Source: Apostichopus japonicus (lineage: Eukaryota > Echinodermata > Holothuroidea > Aspidochirotida > Stichopodidae). Taken from it: a stretch of DNA of 64,000 nt. Under the pieces are notes generated by a model. It was not told the origin of the DNA. It did no database searches and saw only the letters and a program-made list of their open reading frames with translations. How positions within the stretch are numbered: position 1 is the stretch's first letter; each line of letters opens with the position of its first letter. The stretch spans positions 37,260,168-37,324,167 of the forward strand of contig NC_092569.1 of the NCBI RefSeq assembly GCF_037975245.1, given 5' to 3'. Below, in pieces: positions 10,853-21,605 of this stretch. The position numbers and the translations under genes are program-made.

Positions 10853-11467
10853 ACTAAAACGAATGACAATTGCGTTACACATAACGAATGACAATATGTT
10901 GCACACACTCAAAAAATGCGTTGACGAAAACGAATGACAGTAATGACAGCACAGACATTTGCTTCAACCGGATATCACAGTTCAGACTTCGTGGGTATCT
11001 AGATCTAGTAAAGTACGGACAAGATCAACACGCACCTAAGCTTATAGTAGGCGAAATTGTAAGTCTGATTTTATAAAGTAAATTTAACATCATTTTTCCG
11101 ATATGTATTGTTAGAAACTGACAATACTATAATCTTGAAATGGCTTCAGCTATCTTTCTATATAAATCTACAGAGGTAAAAAGCACAGCACTCTAGCGCA
11201 TTCTCACACAAAAACTTTCCCTGTGGTTTCTATCCGTAAATTACATCAAAACCCTGCAACCACGTCTCATCCGATTTTCCTCAAATCATTTTTGCGCAGA
11301 AAACCAATAACCGCATTCACTCCACTCTGTTAATCATTCTATCTCTTCTCAACACTGTCCTTCGTTGTCATTCGTTGTCATTCGCTGTTTCGCTGTCATT
11401 CGCAAATGATAATTAACCCTGTACAAAGTCAATTGTCATTCGGTCATTCGCTGTCATTCGTTTTAGT
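10853..11467. mobile_element. MITE with perfect 16-bp terminal inverted repeats
   Basis: ACTAAAACGAATGACA at 10853-10868 is exactly inverted at 11452-11467. The motif CGAATGACA recurs several times in direct orientation near the left end and several times inverted near the right end, like subterminal transposase-binding repeats. A weaker outward match (GGG..) would put the ends at 10846 and 11475 with TAT on both sides. No transposase is present, so the superfamily is unresolved. Confidence 0.7.
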
Positions 11468-11663
11468 TTGTCCCCTATGTAGCTAGATCATCAGTGGTAT
11501 TGTCTTCCATGCTATAGCCTTACCTTTAGCCTAGTTTAGGCCTATCGTTTGGCCTTAGCCTAGGATATTTACAGTTAGGGGGCTGGATATTAATTTCTGC
11601 ACTAGGCCTAAGTAATAGTTACTACTTGTAGTACTCTAGTAGTAGTACTAAGCTAGATAGGAC

Positions 11664-11951
11664 CAGGCGCGTAGCCAAGGGGGGGGGGGCGAAGGGGGCA
11701 GCCCCCCCTTGAGCATATTTAAAAAAAAATTTAAATGTTTTTATGATATCGCTAGTATTTTCAAAAGAGAAAATGCTAAGATGCAACTTACAAGGCCTGG
11801 GAAGTGCCATTTCCAGCGATCTGGGAGGCATTTACAGCCAAAATTTTCTTGTACGCTTCGCGCCAACCATGGTGGCGCTCCGCTTAGATAGTTTGCAATG
11901 CCGAATCTACAGTTTCGCCCCTCCCTTGGCAAATTCCTGGCTACGCGCCTG
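11664..11951. mobile_element. hAT-like non-autonomous element, 288 bp
   Basis: Perfect 14-bp inverted ends, CAGGCGCGTAGCCA and complement. Perfect 8-bp duplication GATAGGAC (11656-11663 and 11952-11959). The interior contains the block 'cttcgcgccaaccatggtgg' shared with the elements at 12870-14083, 27754-28954 and 30099-30745, so they are related. Small ORFs on both strands are artefacts. Confidence 0.9.
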
Positions 11952-12255
11952 GATAGGACCCGGTATCCCAACGTTAGTGGGCTCCAGGACTTCCGTTGTT
12001 TATGCAACAAAATGAAACGAATTTGTCGCCACCAGAATTGATCTTATAATTTAATTCACAGTCTTACAACGTACCTCTGGCAAGTCCTAAAATAGACTGA
12101 ATTACTAGTTAAAACACGGGCTATCTCAACATTTGTTTTCGTAACTTACGCCTAGACTAGGCCTAACTGTTAGTGTTAGGTTAGGCTAACGTTAGATTGT
12201 TTCCCAATCTCATGTTTTTGTGCGACAGTACTTATCCTACCGCCGGTAATACGGT

Positions 12256-12373
12256 ATCCAGTCAAAACGTCCCTTTACCAAAACGTCCCCGCCTTTTTAA
12301 GACCAAAACGTCCCCGCTTTTTACCAAAACGTCCCCGCTGTCAAAACGTCTCCGTGAGTCAAAATGTCCCCGC
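12256..12373 (+). repeat. Irregular short repeat, CAAAACGTCCCCGC
   Basis: Six near-identical copies of CAAAACGTCCCCGC are separated by variable spacers of a few to about 20 bases. The spacing is irregular, so this is not a clean tandem array. Each copy carries the CpG-containing core AACGTCC. No function is evident. Confidence 0.6.
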
Positions 12374-12869
12374 TTTTATAATCAGTTGGAATGCAAGTGT
12401 GGATGTTTTTACTTCAAATCAAAGAGTAAGGATAAGTATAGTTTAGGTTGAAAACACAGTTTTTAGGAGTGGGAAGTGCCGGTTATGAGGGCGGAAACAT
12501 TTTTGAGTATAATTTTCTGAGGTAAGATAATATAAATAGAAAAGGCAAGAGAGCTTTAGGGTAATAGGATTTTTTTAAACACGAGTTGGTTTCTGAATGA
12601 ATATATACGATATTGAGGGAAGGGAATAGAAAAGATTTTTGTTTTGTTTACGTACAACAAGTTACTTTGGAATATGCGAGACAGGCTGGATGAAAGTGAT
12701 ATATATATTCCTACAGCACATACGTTTATTTTTTTTTTTTCTGAAGACACTTTATATTTTTGATTTTGGTGATTGTTTGCCTATTTTTCTACCCTTTTCC
12801 AGAATTTATTCTGCCTTCTTATTTTTTGATGGTCTAGAAGGTCTAGATGGTCTAGAAGGATGTAATACT

Positions 12870-14083
12870 CATGGGCGGCGATCCTGGGGGGGATGGGGGG
12901 ATATATCCCCCCCATGAAAATGGGTGGAGGGGATGTAATACACCATATCCCCCCCCACCAAATGCCAGGAATAAGAATATTTTCATGCCTTCATTTATGC
13001 ATCATCGTGAATGTACGGCTCTTTTTAGCTTCATTTCTCGCCTATACCAGTGCAATCTTTTCAAATAAACCGTCTTTATAAAGCAAGAATAGTTGACTGT
13101 AGGCTTCATTGGCCCTATAACAACAAAATGTATTATTGCGCCCACGGTATTGATATAGTACATATATGCACCCTCATAGTATTCATATAGGCCCTATAGT
13201 AGGCCTACACACGTACATGTTCCCTCGAACAGCTGAGAATCGCATGTTACCAGGGTAATGCTTAATTAGGGGCGTTGGAGCGATTCGCCCGACCAATATT
13301 CACGGCGCAAAAAAAAAAAAGGAGAAAAAAGTAGCACTAAGAAGAAAAAAAGGCAAAAAATAAAGAACCAAAATGAAAACATACTTCAAAATGTGTTTCA
13401 GAAGATTAATCGGGTACAAAACCAGACAAGGGAGAATGCACAGATGAAAATCTCGGGAAGTGCCATTTCCTGCAATCTGGGAGGCATTTTTTCAAAATTT
13501 TCTCCATTACGCTACGCGCCAACCAATGGTGGCGCGTAGCGTAGTTTGACCTTCCAAACGTCCCCCACCCGCCCGATAATTATGGTAGATGGCCACACTC
13601 TGATCTTCCGTACCAATCCCAAATAGCTTCCGACGCCCCTGTTAATACACGTACGTTTCACCTGGATGCCCTAGCAATCGGTACCTAGGAATGTAACTAT
13701 GTGTAATTGTGTATTGCATGTGTATAGGCCTATAATAGCCTGCATGAGGCCATTTTCTTCATCGAATAATATAAAGAGCTCTCGAACATTCTAACGTAGC
13801 GCCTGAAACAAGATTGACAGGGGCAATTTTCCCAAAATAACACCCGAAATTAAAAAAAAAGTGTTTTGGATCCTGATTATGAGATATTTCGGACATGAAA
13901 TCCCTATTTTAAAGTTGGGTATATGCCGCTTGGAAACCTCGGCAAGTGCCGTTTCCGGCCATCTAGAGGGTTTGTAAATCCCAAAATTTTCTTGTACGCT
14001 TCGCGCCAACTCATGGTGGCGCTACGCTTAGATAGTCAACAAGGTCATATCCCCCCACTCGGAAGTACGGATCGCCGCCCATG
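12870..14083. mobile_element. hAT-like non-autonomous element, 1.2 kb
   Basis: Perfect 15-bp inverted ends CATGGGCGGCGATCC, flanked by a perfect 8-bp duplication GTAATACT (12862-12869 and 14084-14091). It contains two blocks of the shared 'gcgccaac..atggtggcgc' sequence (13440-13545 and 13910-14035). It also has a possible second element nested at about 13264-13640 with GGGGCGT-type ends. No transposase frame is seen. Confidence 0.9.
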
Positions 14084-14483
14084 GTAATACTAACAGACCA
14101 GTTTAAGTTAAATGAAGGATGGCTTTGGGCACAATCTTTAATTTGGTTTGCTGTCAAGTAAGGAACATACACTCGATCAGTAGGCAATTATTTACTTAAT
14201 AACAATGATACTGTTCAAAATGCATACCGGGATATGGCATTGTCAAGGATGTGATAAAAATGATTTCCACAATTGCCTAGTCTTCTGGATGTATACCTGT
14301 ATGAGGGCCTAGCCTATGTCACAAATCTGGTTTTGAAAACCTGTTTTATTCTAAGATTGGATAGCTTAACATTAGGGCTAGGTTTTGTTTCATTGAAGGA
14401 TAAGATGGAAAAATTTAGAATAAATGGGTCACTTCTATTTTCCACCTCTTTGCCACCTCAGGCTGTACATATACAATTGGTTG

Positions 14484-14718
14484 AATTAGAAGACTACTAT
14501 AAAAGGAATTTCAACCAGTACATACATGTATGTACAGTGTGTACAGTACATACACTGTACTGGGTGTATATGTACAGTGTGTATATTAGTGTAAGGTTTA
14601 ACCATAGTCTTCTGGCACTCATGGCACTCCGTACATATACACCTAGTACAGTGTATGTACTGCACACACTGTACATATGTATGTACTGGTTGAAATTCAT
14701 TTTATAAGTCTTCTAATT
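14484..14718. mobile_element. Foldback MITE, 235 bp
   Basis: Arms of about 90 bp (14484-14577 and 14627-14718) are inverted copies around a roughly 50-bp loop. Ends are AATTAGAAGAC and its exact complement. The arms contain alternating 'gtacatac/gtatgtac' words, themselves self-complementary. ORFs on both strands across it mirror each other and are not genes. The flanking AATT/TA is part of the palindrome, so the target duplication cannot be told apart from the end. Confidence 0.75.
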
Positions 14719-14719
14719 A

Positions 14720-15825
14720 AATGAATTCAACCAGGAGCAAACAAGTACATTGCAAATAGTATTTTTTTATATGAAATTAAAAACTGCACAGTATTGAATT
14801 GAATGACCTTGAAGTACAGTACAATACCCAGGCTCAAAACACATGGAACATCAAAACAGGCAAAAACGTTTTTTGTAAAAATCTCTAACTTTGAGGATTT
14901 TTCATTTCAAAATAAGGCAAACACCCTCCTGAAATTTAAACAGGGTGGTACTATATCTGTTCCAGAAAAAATTATCAGTTTTTTTCAACATGACGCGTTT
15001 TGAGTTATTGGCCATCAAAGACGACCTCTTTTGTACATCGGAGCAGCTTAACGACTTCATAAATTAATATTGAGAACACTAGAACCCTGAAATTTGTTTC
15101 GGTGTAAGAACTTTATACTTGTAATTAAAGTATGAAACCTTGACAGCTCTAACATGGTTACTTTGGTAAAAAAATGGCATCAAAATCCCTACCTCATGCT
15201 GAATCGCAGCATGAAATAGCAACTTTAGAGTTGCACAACTTGCAAACATATTATAGGAAAGCATTGTAATCATTATTTTGTAATGTTTGTACTAGACATA
15301 ACCTCTTAAAGAATCAAGTACCCTGTAGCAATGGTTTAGGAGCAATTCATCACTAAAAATAGCACATTTTTTAGTGAAAAGTACAAAAATCGAATATTTT
15401 GACACTTTTAAGTTGACCTAACTCCACAAGACAATATTTTTGTAGCCTATTTTTTTATTTTCCTGTTCTTTGGGATAGACTCCATAGGCATATGTTATAG
15501 AAAGGTAGTAGAATGTTTAATTGCTGAGAAATGTGACCTCAAAAGTCAAGAAAATGCCAAAATGCCATGGTGGCGACAAATTGCTGAATTTCAAAGTGTG
15601 ATAAATCGGCCAATTGTAAAGCAATGCAACTGAAATTTTCAGAATATGCTTATTTCATGGTGGTCCAATCATACAAAAATTTTTAGAATTTTTGGAGAGG
15701 GTGCAGCAACAGCCATCCGTGATTTGACACGGAATGACCCATATGTAGCTACTAACTTCACTGCTTCTGTAGTTAGCAATTGCTACCAAACAAAAATACT
15801 ATGTAAATTCACAATGGTAAAGGTC
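14720..15825. other. No recognisable feature
   Basis: AT-rich sequence without repeats or convincing ORFs. The 66-codon ORF at 14803-15003 has no recognisable domain. Confidence 0.3.
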
Positions 15826-15830
15826 ATTAC

Positions 15831-16600
15831 AGGCATTGAAGACTCGCCCCAAACAGCGTGCCTCGCTCTGACAAAGTAAACATGCCGTTGCTTGCAAGTG
15901 AAGTTTTCTGCTTGTGGCTACAAAATGCAGACAGTAATAAAAACGTGATACCTTGCTGTCTTTTATCTAGACCTGAGATGTCCATCGCTGCTATGTACAC
16001 TGTGATGTGGGTATTGACCGTAGCTGTATGTATTGACTATGTAACATCTTACAATAAAGACTGCTGGCCCACTATATTTTTAATGAAATAACAAATGACT
16101 GTATTCAATTGTAAAGTTAACTCTCACCCTTAACCTTTAACCCTCATTTGCATATCCGAAATGCTAAGACGATTTAGGAATGATGCCCTTTATTTTTAAA
16201 ACAATAGTCTTTATGTTCACTGATCATGCATGTTAGCTGTCGGCGAGCCCTGACTCGCTTGTAGAGAAGGCTGGTGGAGTTGGCCTTGAGGTGTTAGATA
16301 GTACGTTTGATTAAATATATGTTACGCACGAATCCAGTGTTGTACATAGTACTTTTGATTAAATATATGTTACGCACACAGTTCACAGTGTTGTACACGG
16401 TATATTTTTGTATCCTTCCGAACTCTACATATACCGTAATCGGCCTCGCTTACGACTAGTGTTTAATTACCGATGGTAGCAAGCTGTGTGTGTATTTTCT
16501 GGGATCGATGGTGGTGTCTAAAACTTTTGTTACACCTCATTCGAAACTAGGTCAGATTACCGGCATCAGACGTTTCTTTGTGCGCGAGTCTTCACACCCT
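15831..16600 (+). mobile_element. TTAA-flanked MITE, copy 2 (longer form)
   Basis: Starts AGGCATTGAAGACTCGCC, preceded by TTAC (a decayed TTAA), and ends GAGTCTTCACACCCT followed by TTAA (16601-16604). The two ends align with 8342-8679. About 420 bp in the middle (roughly 16037-16457) is absent from copy 1. Either copy 1 is an internal deletion derivative, as MITEs usually are, or copy 2 carries an insertion. No target duplication was seen at the inner junction. Confidence 0.7.
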
Positions 16601-16874
16601 TTAATCTTAGTTTTAATGACAGCGGTGATGACGATCTCCCTGAAGTTGCTCAGTGGTTTAGTTCTATCCTTCAGCTTTGTGATTTCATTGTTGGGACACA
16701 TGTTCAGTTTGTGAGTACATAATAGTGAAACACTTGTGTAGGCGACTACACCATGGCTTGTTTAATGAGGAGGCACTCAAATGACATCTCAAATTAGTAG
16801 TAACAGTCATTGCTTTCAGAGATCGCAATGTTCTTGATACCTTCAAAGTTGTGTAAAGCAGGACACTGCCGGGC

Positions 16875-17003
16875 AACAGACTGCACCCATTGACAGTGAT
16901 TTGTAGTTCCATAGCATTGGGACCATAAATCATTGAACAAATCTAGCAAAAGGCTAGGTCCTTGTAGACAGTGATTTGTGGTCCCATAGTAGGCCAATGG
17001 GAC
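16875..17003 (+). repeat. ~87-bp tandem repeat, left part
   Basis: Units containing 'gtgatttgtggtcccata' and 'gggaccataaat'. The array continues at 20570-20790 after the hAT-like element, showing that the transposon landed inside a pre-existing tandem array. Confidence 0.65.
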
Positions 17004-20000
17004 TAGGGTTGGGCGATATTTGCTTTTTAACGTCACGATAAATAGTTCAAAAATTATCGCGACATTTCGATAATTACGATAATTTTTCCTTGTTGTTTTT
17101 AGTGTGTTCGCAAACACACTAAGATCATCTGCCGATTTCCCACCGGGTTTTTTCGCGCAGCGAACTCACCATCCAGACCTGTTTCGTGCGAGCATAATGG
17201 CGTGGGGTCCAGGGGACCGCCTTAGGGCCCCGGTGGGGTGAAGGGGTGGAACCCTTGTGTGGGGTCCAGGGGGCGAAGGCCCCCGGAAAATTTTAGTATT
17301 TTTGCGAGTCTGTCGATAAAATATTCGCAGTTGAGGATTCAAAATACTGACAACTTTTTGGAATTTAAATTGTCACGAAACTGATGAAAATTTTAAAATG
17401 ACAAGTTAGAGTAGCTATATAATGTGATAAAATGAAAAGAGATTTAATCTTTCTTACAATCTTTATAAAGTTTAACTTACAAACCTGTCGATATTATGAA
17501 ACAAACCACGTTCGGCAAAGCCCCGTTTCTAGACTGCCTAACAATGAACAGCGTGCATTATACGTACATCAGTTTACAACTGCAGTGTTTACCCCTACTT
17601 AAATATCACGGTAGGCTGGCTACATGTGCTGCGAATTTTCCCAGGTACCTGCCAAACAACCCCCCTGTCTAACACCTGTTTGTTAACATTTTTGGCACGT
17701 TTCCAAAAAAACTTTTCATGGAGTATACACTATTTTGGCTTCACTCTAGAATTAATTAGGTCAGTCAGTAAAGGATCGGTAAAGTTATGCGAAATATTAT
17801 CTTAGACGTTGAAGAAAAGTAGGTAAATATCCCGTAACATTAAGGTAAGTAAAACACACCTCAAGCCAACCGACTCCTCCGCATGAACAAAACAATCTAT
17901 TCCCCATGATACACGAGGCACAGTCTATACCATACAGAAATAGCACGATATCAAGGCCCCAATAGCTACAGTATGGCCATCTTTATGAAAGTAAACCTTT
18001 TAATCCCATGTTTTAGGCCACTTAGCATGATTAACTAAATGCTAAATATTGTTTCCATGTCCTTGTAGAAAACGTCAACTTCGCAAAATACAATTAGTTG
18101 TGTTTTTGTTGTTACGTGAGATCCGTAACCGACGAAGTGGTTAGGCTATTTACTATACACTTAACTATGGTAGGATATTATTTTTTCCTTTTTTTGTGGA
18201 AATTCTAGAAAATACTTTCTTTCCCCCCGGCTTAACACCAGATGTGGTCTTATTGTTTACTCATAAATGGGTGTACTAGAGCCTTGTTTACATGACATTG
18301 GTTGGATTTAGCACGATATGCCAGTTTCGCGTGAATTTTTCCAAAGTATTTTGCTCGATCTTTCGTAAAATTTGAAAGGTGTACCAACTACGGCATGCCA
18401 TACGTTTCAAAAATGTCCAAAGCAATATAAGCATGTCCAAAATAATATAAGCATGTCCAAATTTATATAAACATGTCGAAACTAATATGAGTATGCATGT
18501 CCAAAAATAATAAGAGCATGTCCAAAATAATATGAGAGTGTCGAAAGACTATATGAGCATGTCCAACATATTAAAAGAATGTCGAAAAATAATACAAGAG
18601 GGACAAATGTAACTGCCTAATTCAATTTTGTTTTGAACATTTTGGCGTTTTAAGTTACGCCATATGTTGCAAAATATCCAATAAAATATAAGCATGTCCA
18701 AACTAATATGAGCATGTCCAAATTTATATAGACATGTCAAAACTATATGAGCATGTCCAAAATAATACGCGCATGTCCAAACACATATAAGTATGTCCAA
18801 ATATAATTTGAGCACGCCCAAAATTATATGAGAGTGTCGAATAATAATATAGAAGTCTCGAGTGTAACTGCTAACTTCAACTTTGTTATGAACATTTTGG
18901 CGTTTGAAGTCACGCCAAATGTTTCAAATATCGAACTTTTATATTGGTATGTCGAAAAAAATTAGCTTACAATACCTTCTTTAGAGGTAATTTGTATCAA
19001 CTGACACAATGGTTATCATTATGACAATATATTATTGAAACATTTTTCTGTTTTTGTGACGCAAATAATTCAAAATATGTAAAAACAAGACCATCACCTA
19101 ACATTTTTCCTTTTTACATCCCTACGTAATGTGAGTGGTTTCGCCCTGCCTAGAGGTGCTGAGATTATTCATATATTGTTGCGAAGGCAAAGAAGTTCAC
19201 GTGCGAAAGTACGTACAACATGCACAAGCGCTAACAACGTACAGTAGTTATCACACATGCGTACGTTGACAGTGAAAATGAACTACTATACTGTGTTACT
19301 TTTTTAACGGAAAATTGTGACACTTAATTACGGTTACCAGGCGAAGTCGGACACTAGCCCAGAATTAAAAAAAATAAGCCTAGGTTAGGGGTATTCAACG
19401 TTTAATCTTCACTCTCACCTTTTAACTAAATTTCAAGATGGAAACGTGGGAAGAACTCGCCAACTACATATTATTGATTAAACCGCGTGGAATGTTGGAC
19501 ACAGTGGTTCTTCGTATTAAACTCACTGATAGTTACAGCACCTTGGGGCCGGGTTGATCACTCGCGCTACGAAACAACTCAACTAATATTTCCTCGAAAA
19601 TAAAATCGTTCTTGATCGAAATATCATTAAAATATTAACACACACACTAATACGGTAATGGATGAACTGTATATCGTCTTAAGTTACGCTGGATATGGTG
19701 TTTTTGTTTTCAGCATACCAAAATAAAAAGTTTGATATTTGGAACATATGGCGTAAAATTCAAACGCCTGACTGTTCATTACAAAGTTGAATCGAGCAGT
19801 TACGCTCTAGACTTTTGTATTATTTTTCGACACTTTTTTATATTTTGGACATGCTCTTATAGTCTTTCGACACTCTTATATCATTTTGGACATGCTCTCA
19901 TTATTTTTGGACATACTCATATTGGTTTCGACATGTTTATATAAATTTGGACATGCTTATATTTTTTTGGATATTTTGCAACAGATGGCGTGAATTCAGA

Positions 20001-20569
20001 TGCCAAAATGTTCACAAAAAAGTTGAAGTTAGCAGTTACATTCGACATGTTCATATAATTTTTCGACACTCTCATATTATTTTGGGCATGATCATATTAT
20101 TTTTGGACATACTTATATTAGTTTCGATATGTTTATATAAATTTGGACATGCTTATATTTTTTTGGACATGCTTATATTATTTTGGACATGCTTATATAG
20201 TTTTGGACATTTTTGATACATTTGGCATTCCGTAAACAACTTACTGTTCGTACAAAATTGGTATTTTCTCCACTGATTTTCAGAGTTTATTTCTCTATAC
20301 AGTCAATGTTGTAAAGGACGGGTTTTTTACGAAGTTCAAAAGTCAGTAAATGAAGTTGATAAACTTTATTTCTTTTCAACTTTCTTAACCATGGAATGCT
20401 AGAATAACATTTATACATAAAACGGAGAAAGGATAATCGCATTTTTTTCCACATTAATTTCAAATTTCTTTTACAAGAAATTATCGTCATTTGTTCAATC
20501 CTCTAAAAATATCGTCTTGAAAAAAAATTATCGCGATAATAATAATTTTCGATTTATCGCCCAACCCTA
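17004..20569. mobile_element. hAT-like element, 3.57 kb, non-coding
   Basis: Ends TAGGGTTGGGCGAT and its complement ATCGCCCAACCCTA. Flanked by a perfect 8-bp duplication AATGGGAC (16996-17003 and 20570-20577). Subterminal regions on both sides are full of ATTATCG/CGATAAT words. There is no transposase frame despite the length. Internally two inverted blocks carry a 'gcatgtccaaa' minisatellite. The size is in the range of autonomous hAT elements, but coding sequence has been replaced or lost. Confidence 0.88.
18392..20235. repeat. Inverted minisatellite inside the hAT-like element
   Basis: Left block about 18392-18960 has AT-rich units around 'gcatgtccaaaataatat'. Right block about 19708-20235 has the complement 'ttggacatgcttatat'. 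Both blocks also share a non-repetitive segment with 'gaacattttggcg'. The pair forms a very long potential stem around a roughly 750-bp loop. ORFs such as 18549-18821 (-) and 19732-20216 (+) are products of the repeat. Confidence 0.75.
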
Positions 20570-20790
20570 AATGGGACCATAAATTACTGAAGAAATCTAT
20601 CAAATTTTAGGCTAGGACCTGGTAGATAGTGATTTGTGGTCCCATAACAAGCCAGTGAGACCATAAATTACTGAAGATATCTAGCAATAGGCTAGGACCT
20701 TGTAGATAGTGATTTGTAATCCCATAATAGGCCAATGGGACCATAATTTACTGACAAATCTAGTAATATTTAGGCTAGGAACTCCTTAGA
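20570..20790 (+). repeat. ~87-bp tandem repeat, right part
   Basis: Two to three units with 'gggaccataaattactgaag', 'ggctaggacct' and 'gtgatttgtggtccca', continuing the array split at 17003. Confidence 0.65.
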
Positions 20791-20794
20791 TATG

Positions 20795-21600
20795 TTGTCC
20801 TAGGTACTTTCTGTCACACCCATTTGAATTGCTGAATTCCTTTCAACTTGACAAACCTGTACACTAAGGAGGGCATGGGCAACATGTAGCACTAATAATT
20901 GAACTGCAGTACTGGAACCGATCATAAATCCAGGGAATATCGATTGTAACCTTTTACCCTTTGTTAATGTTATGTAGGGTATACCTGTGGTCCATAATGG
21001 CGGCTGTATTGATGCTTCACATTGTATGGCCCATGATTAGCAAAGAAATTTCCACGGAAGCACCATGAGATTCTTTTGTAGTGTAAAATAAAGCTACAGT
21101 TCGCAGGGTCGTAGGGTCGTGTGTAATATTCCAAACCAATTTCCAGTTTGATACACAGTAGGCCTATATGAAAGCCGACAATAATTTCTGACTCTATATG
21201 ACCAACTTAGCGCCCAGACTTTCCCTCTTTTTCGATGCTAAACCCCAACTGTTTTTTAAAAGCAGATCTAAGGGTTATGGTGATATCTCTTTGAGTTTTG
21301 CACTGTAGTCTAGTGACCTTGACTGCATCAATTGTTTGGGCAGCTCCCTGGTCTGATCAGATTCTGCCAGTGTGAGATAGATTTATGGACATCTTGAATT
21401 AGGTCATGATCCCCCTCTAAGAAATCGTAGAGGACAAATTTACCTAAATCCTTGTTTGCTTAATCCTGGTGGAGGAGTACAAGTAGGGGGTAGAATTTCA
21501 AACTTAATTAATGTGACCCAACGAAGCGTATACGAACATGTTCAACTGTGAATTTTTCTTTGATATCATATCATGTTTGCCACCGAAAACATCAATTGTC
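20795..21600. other. No recognisable feature
   Basis: Unique AT-rich sequence between the tandem repeat and the 35-bp satellite. No ORF of interest was seen. Confidence 0.3.
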
Positions 21601-21605
21601 ATCAA

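Noticed and set aside
13264-13640. Another hAT-like element nested inside 12870-14083
   Set aside because: GGGGCGT-type ends are visible, but the flanking 8-mers do not match; only TTAAT is shared, so it was not called.
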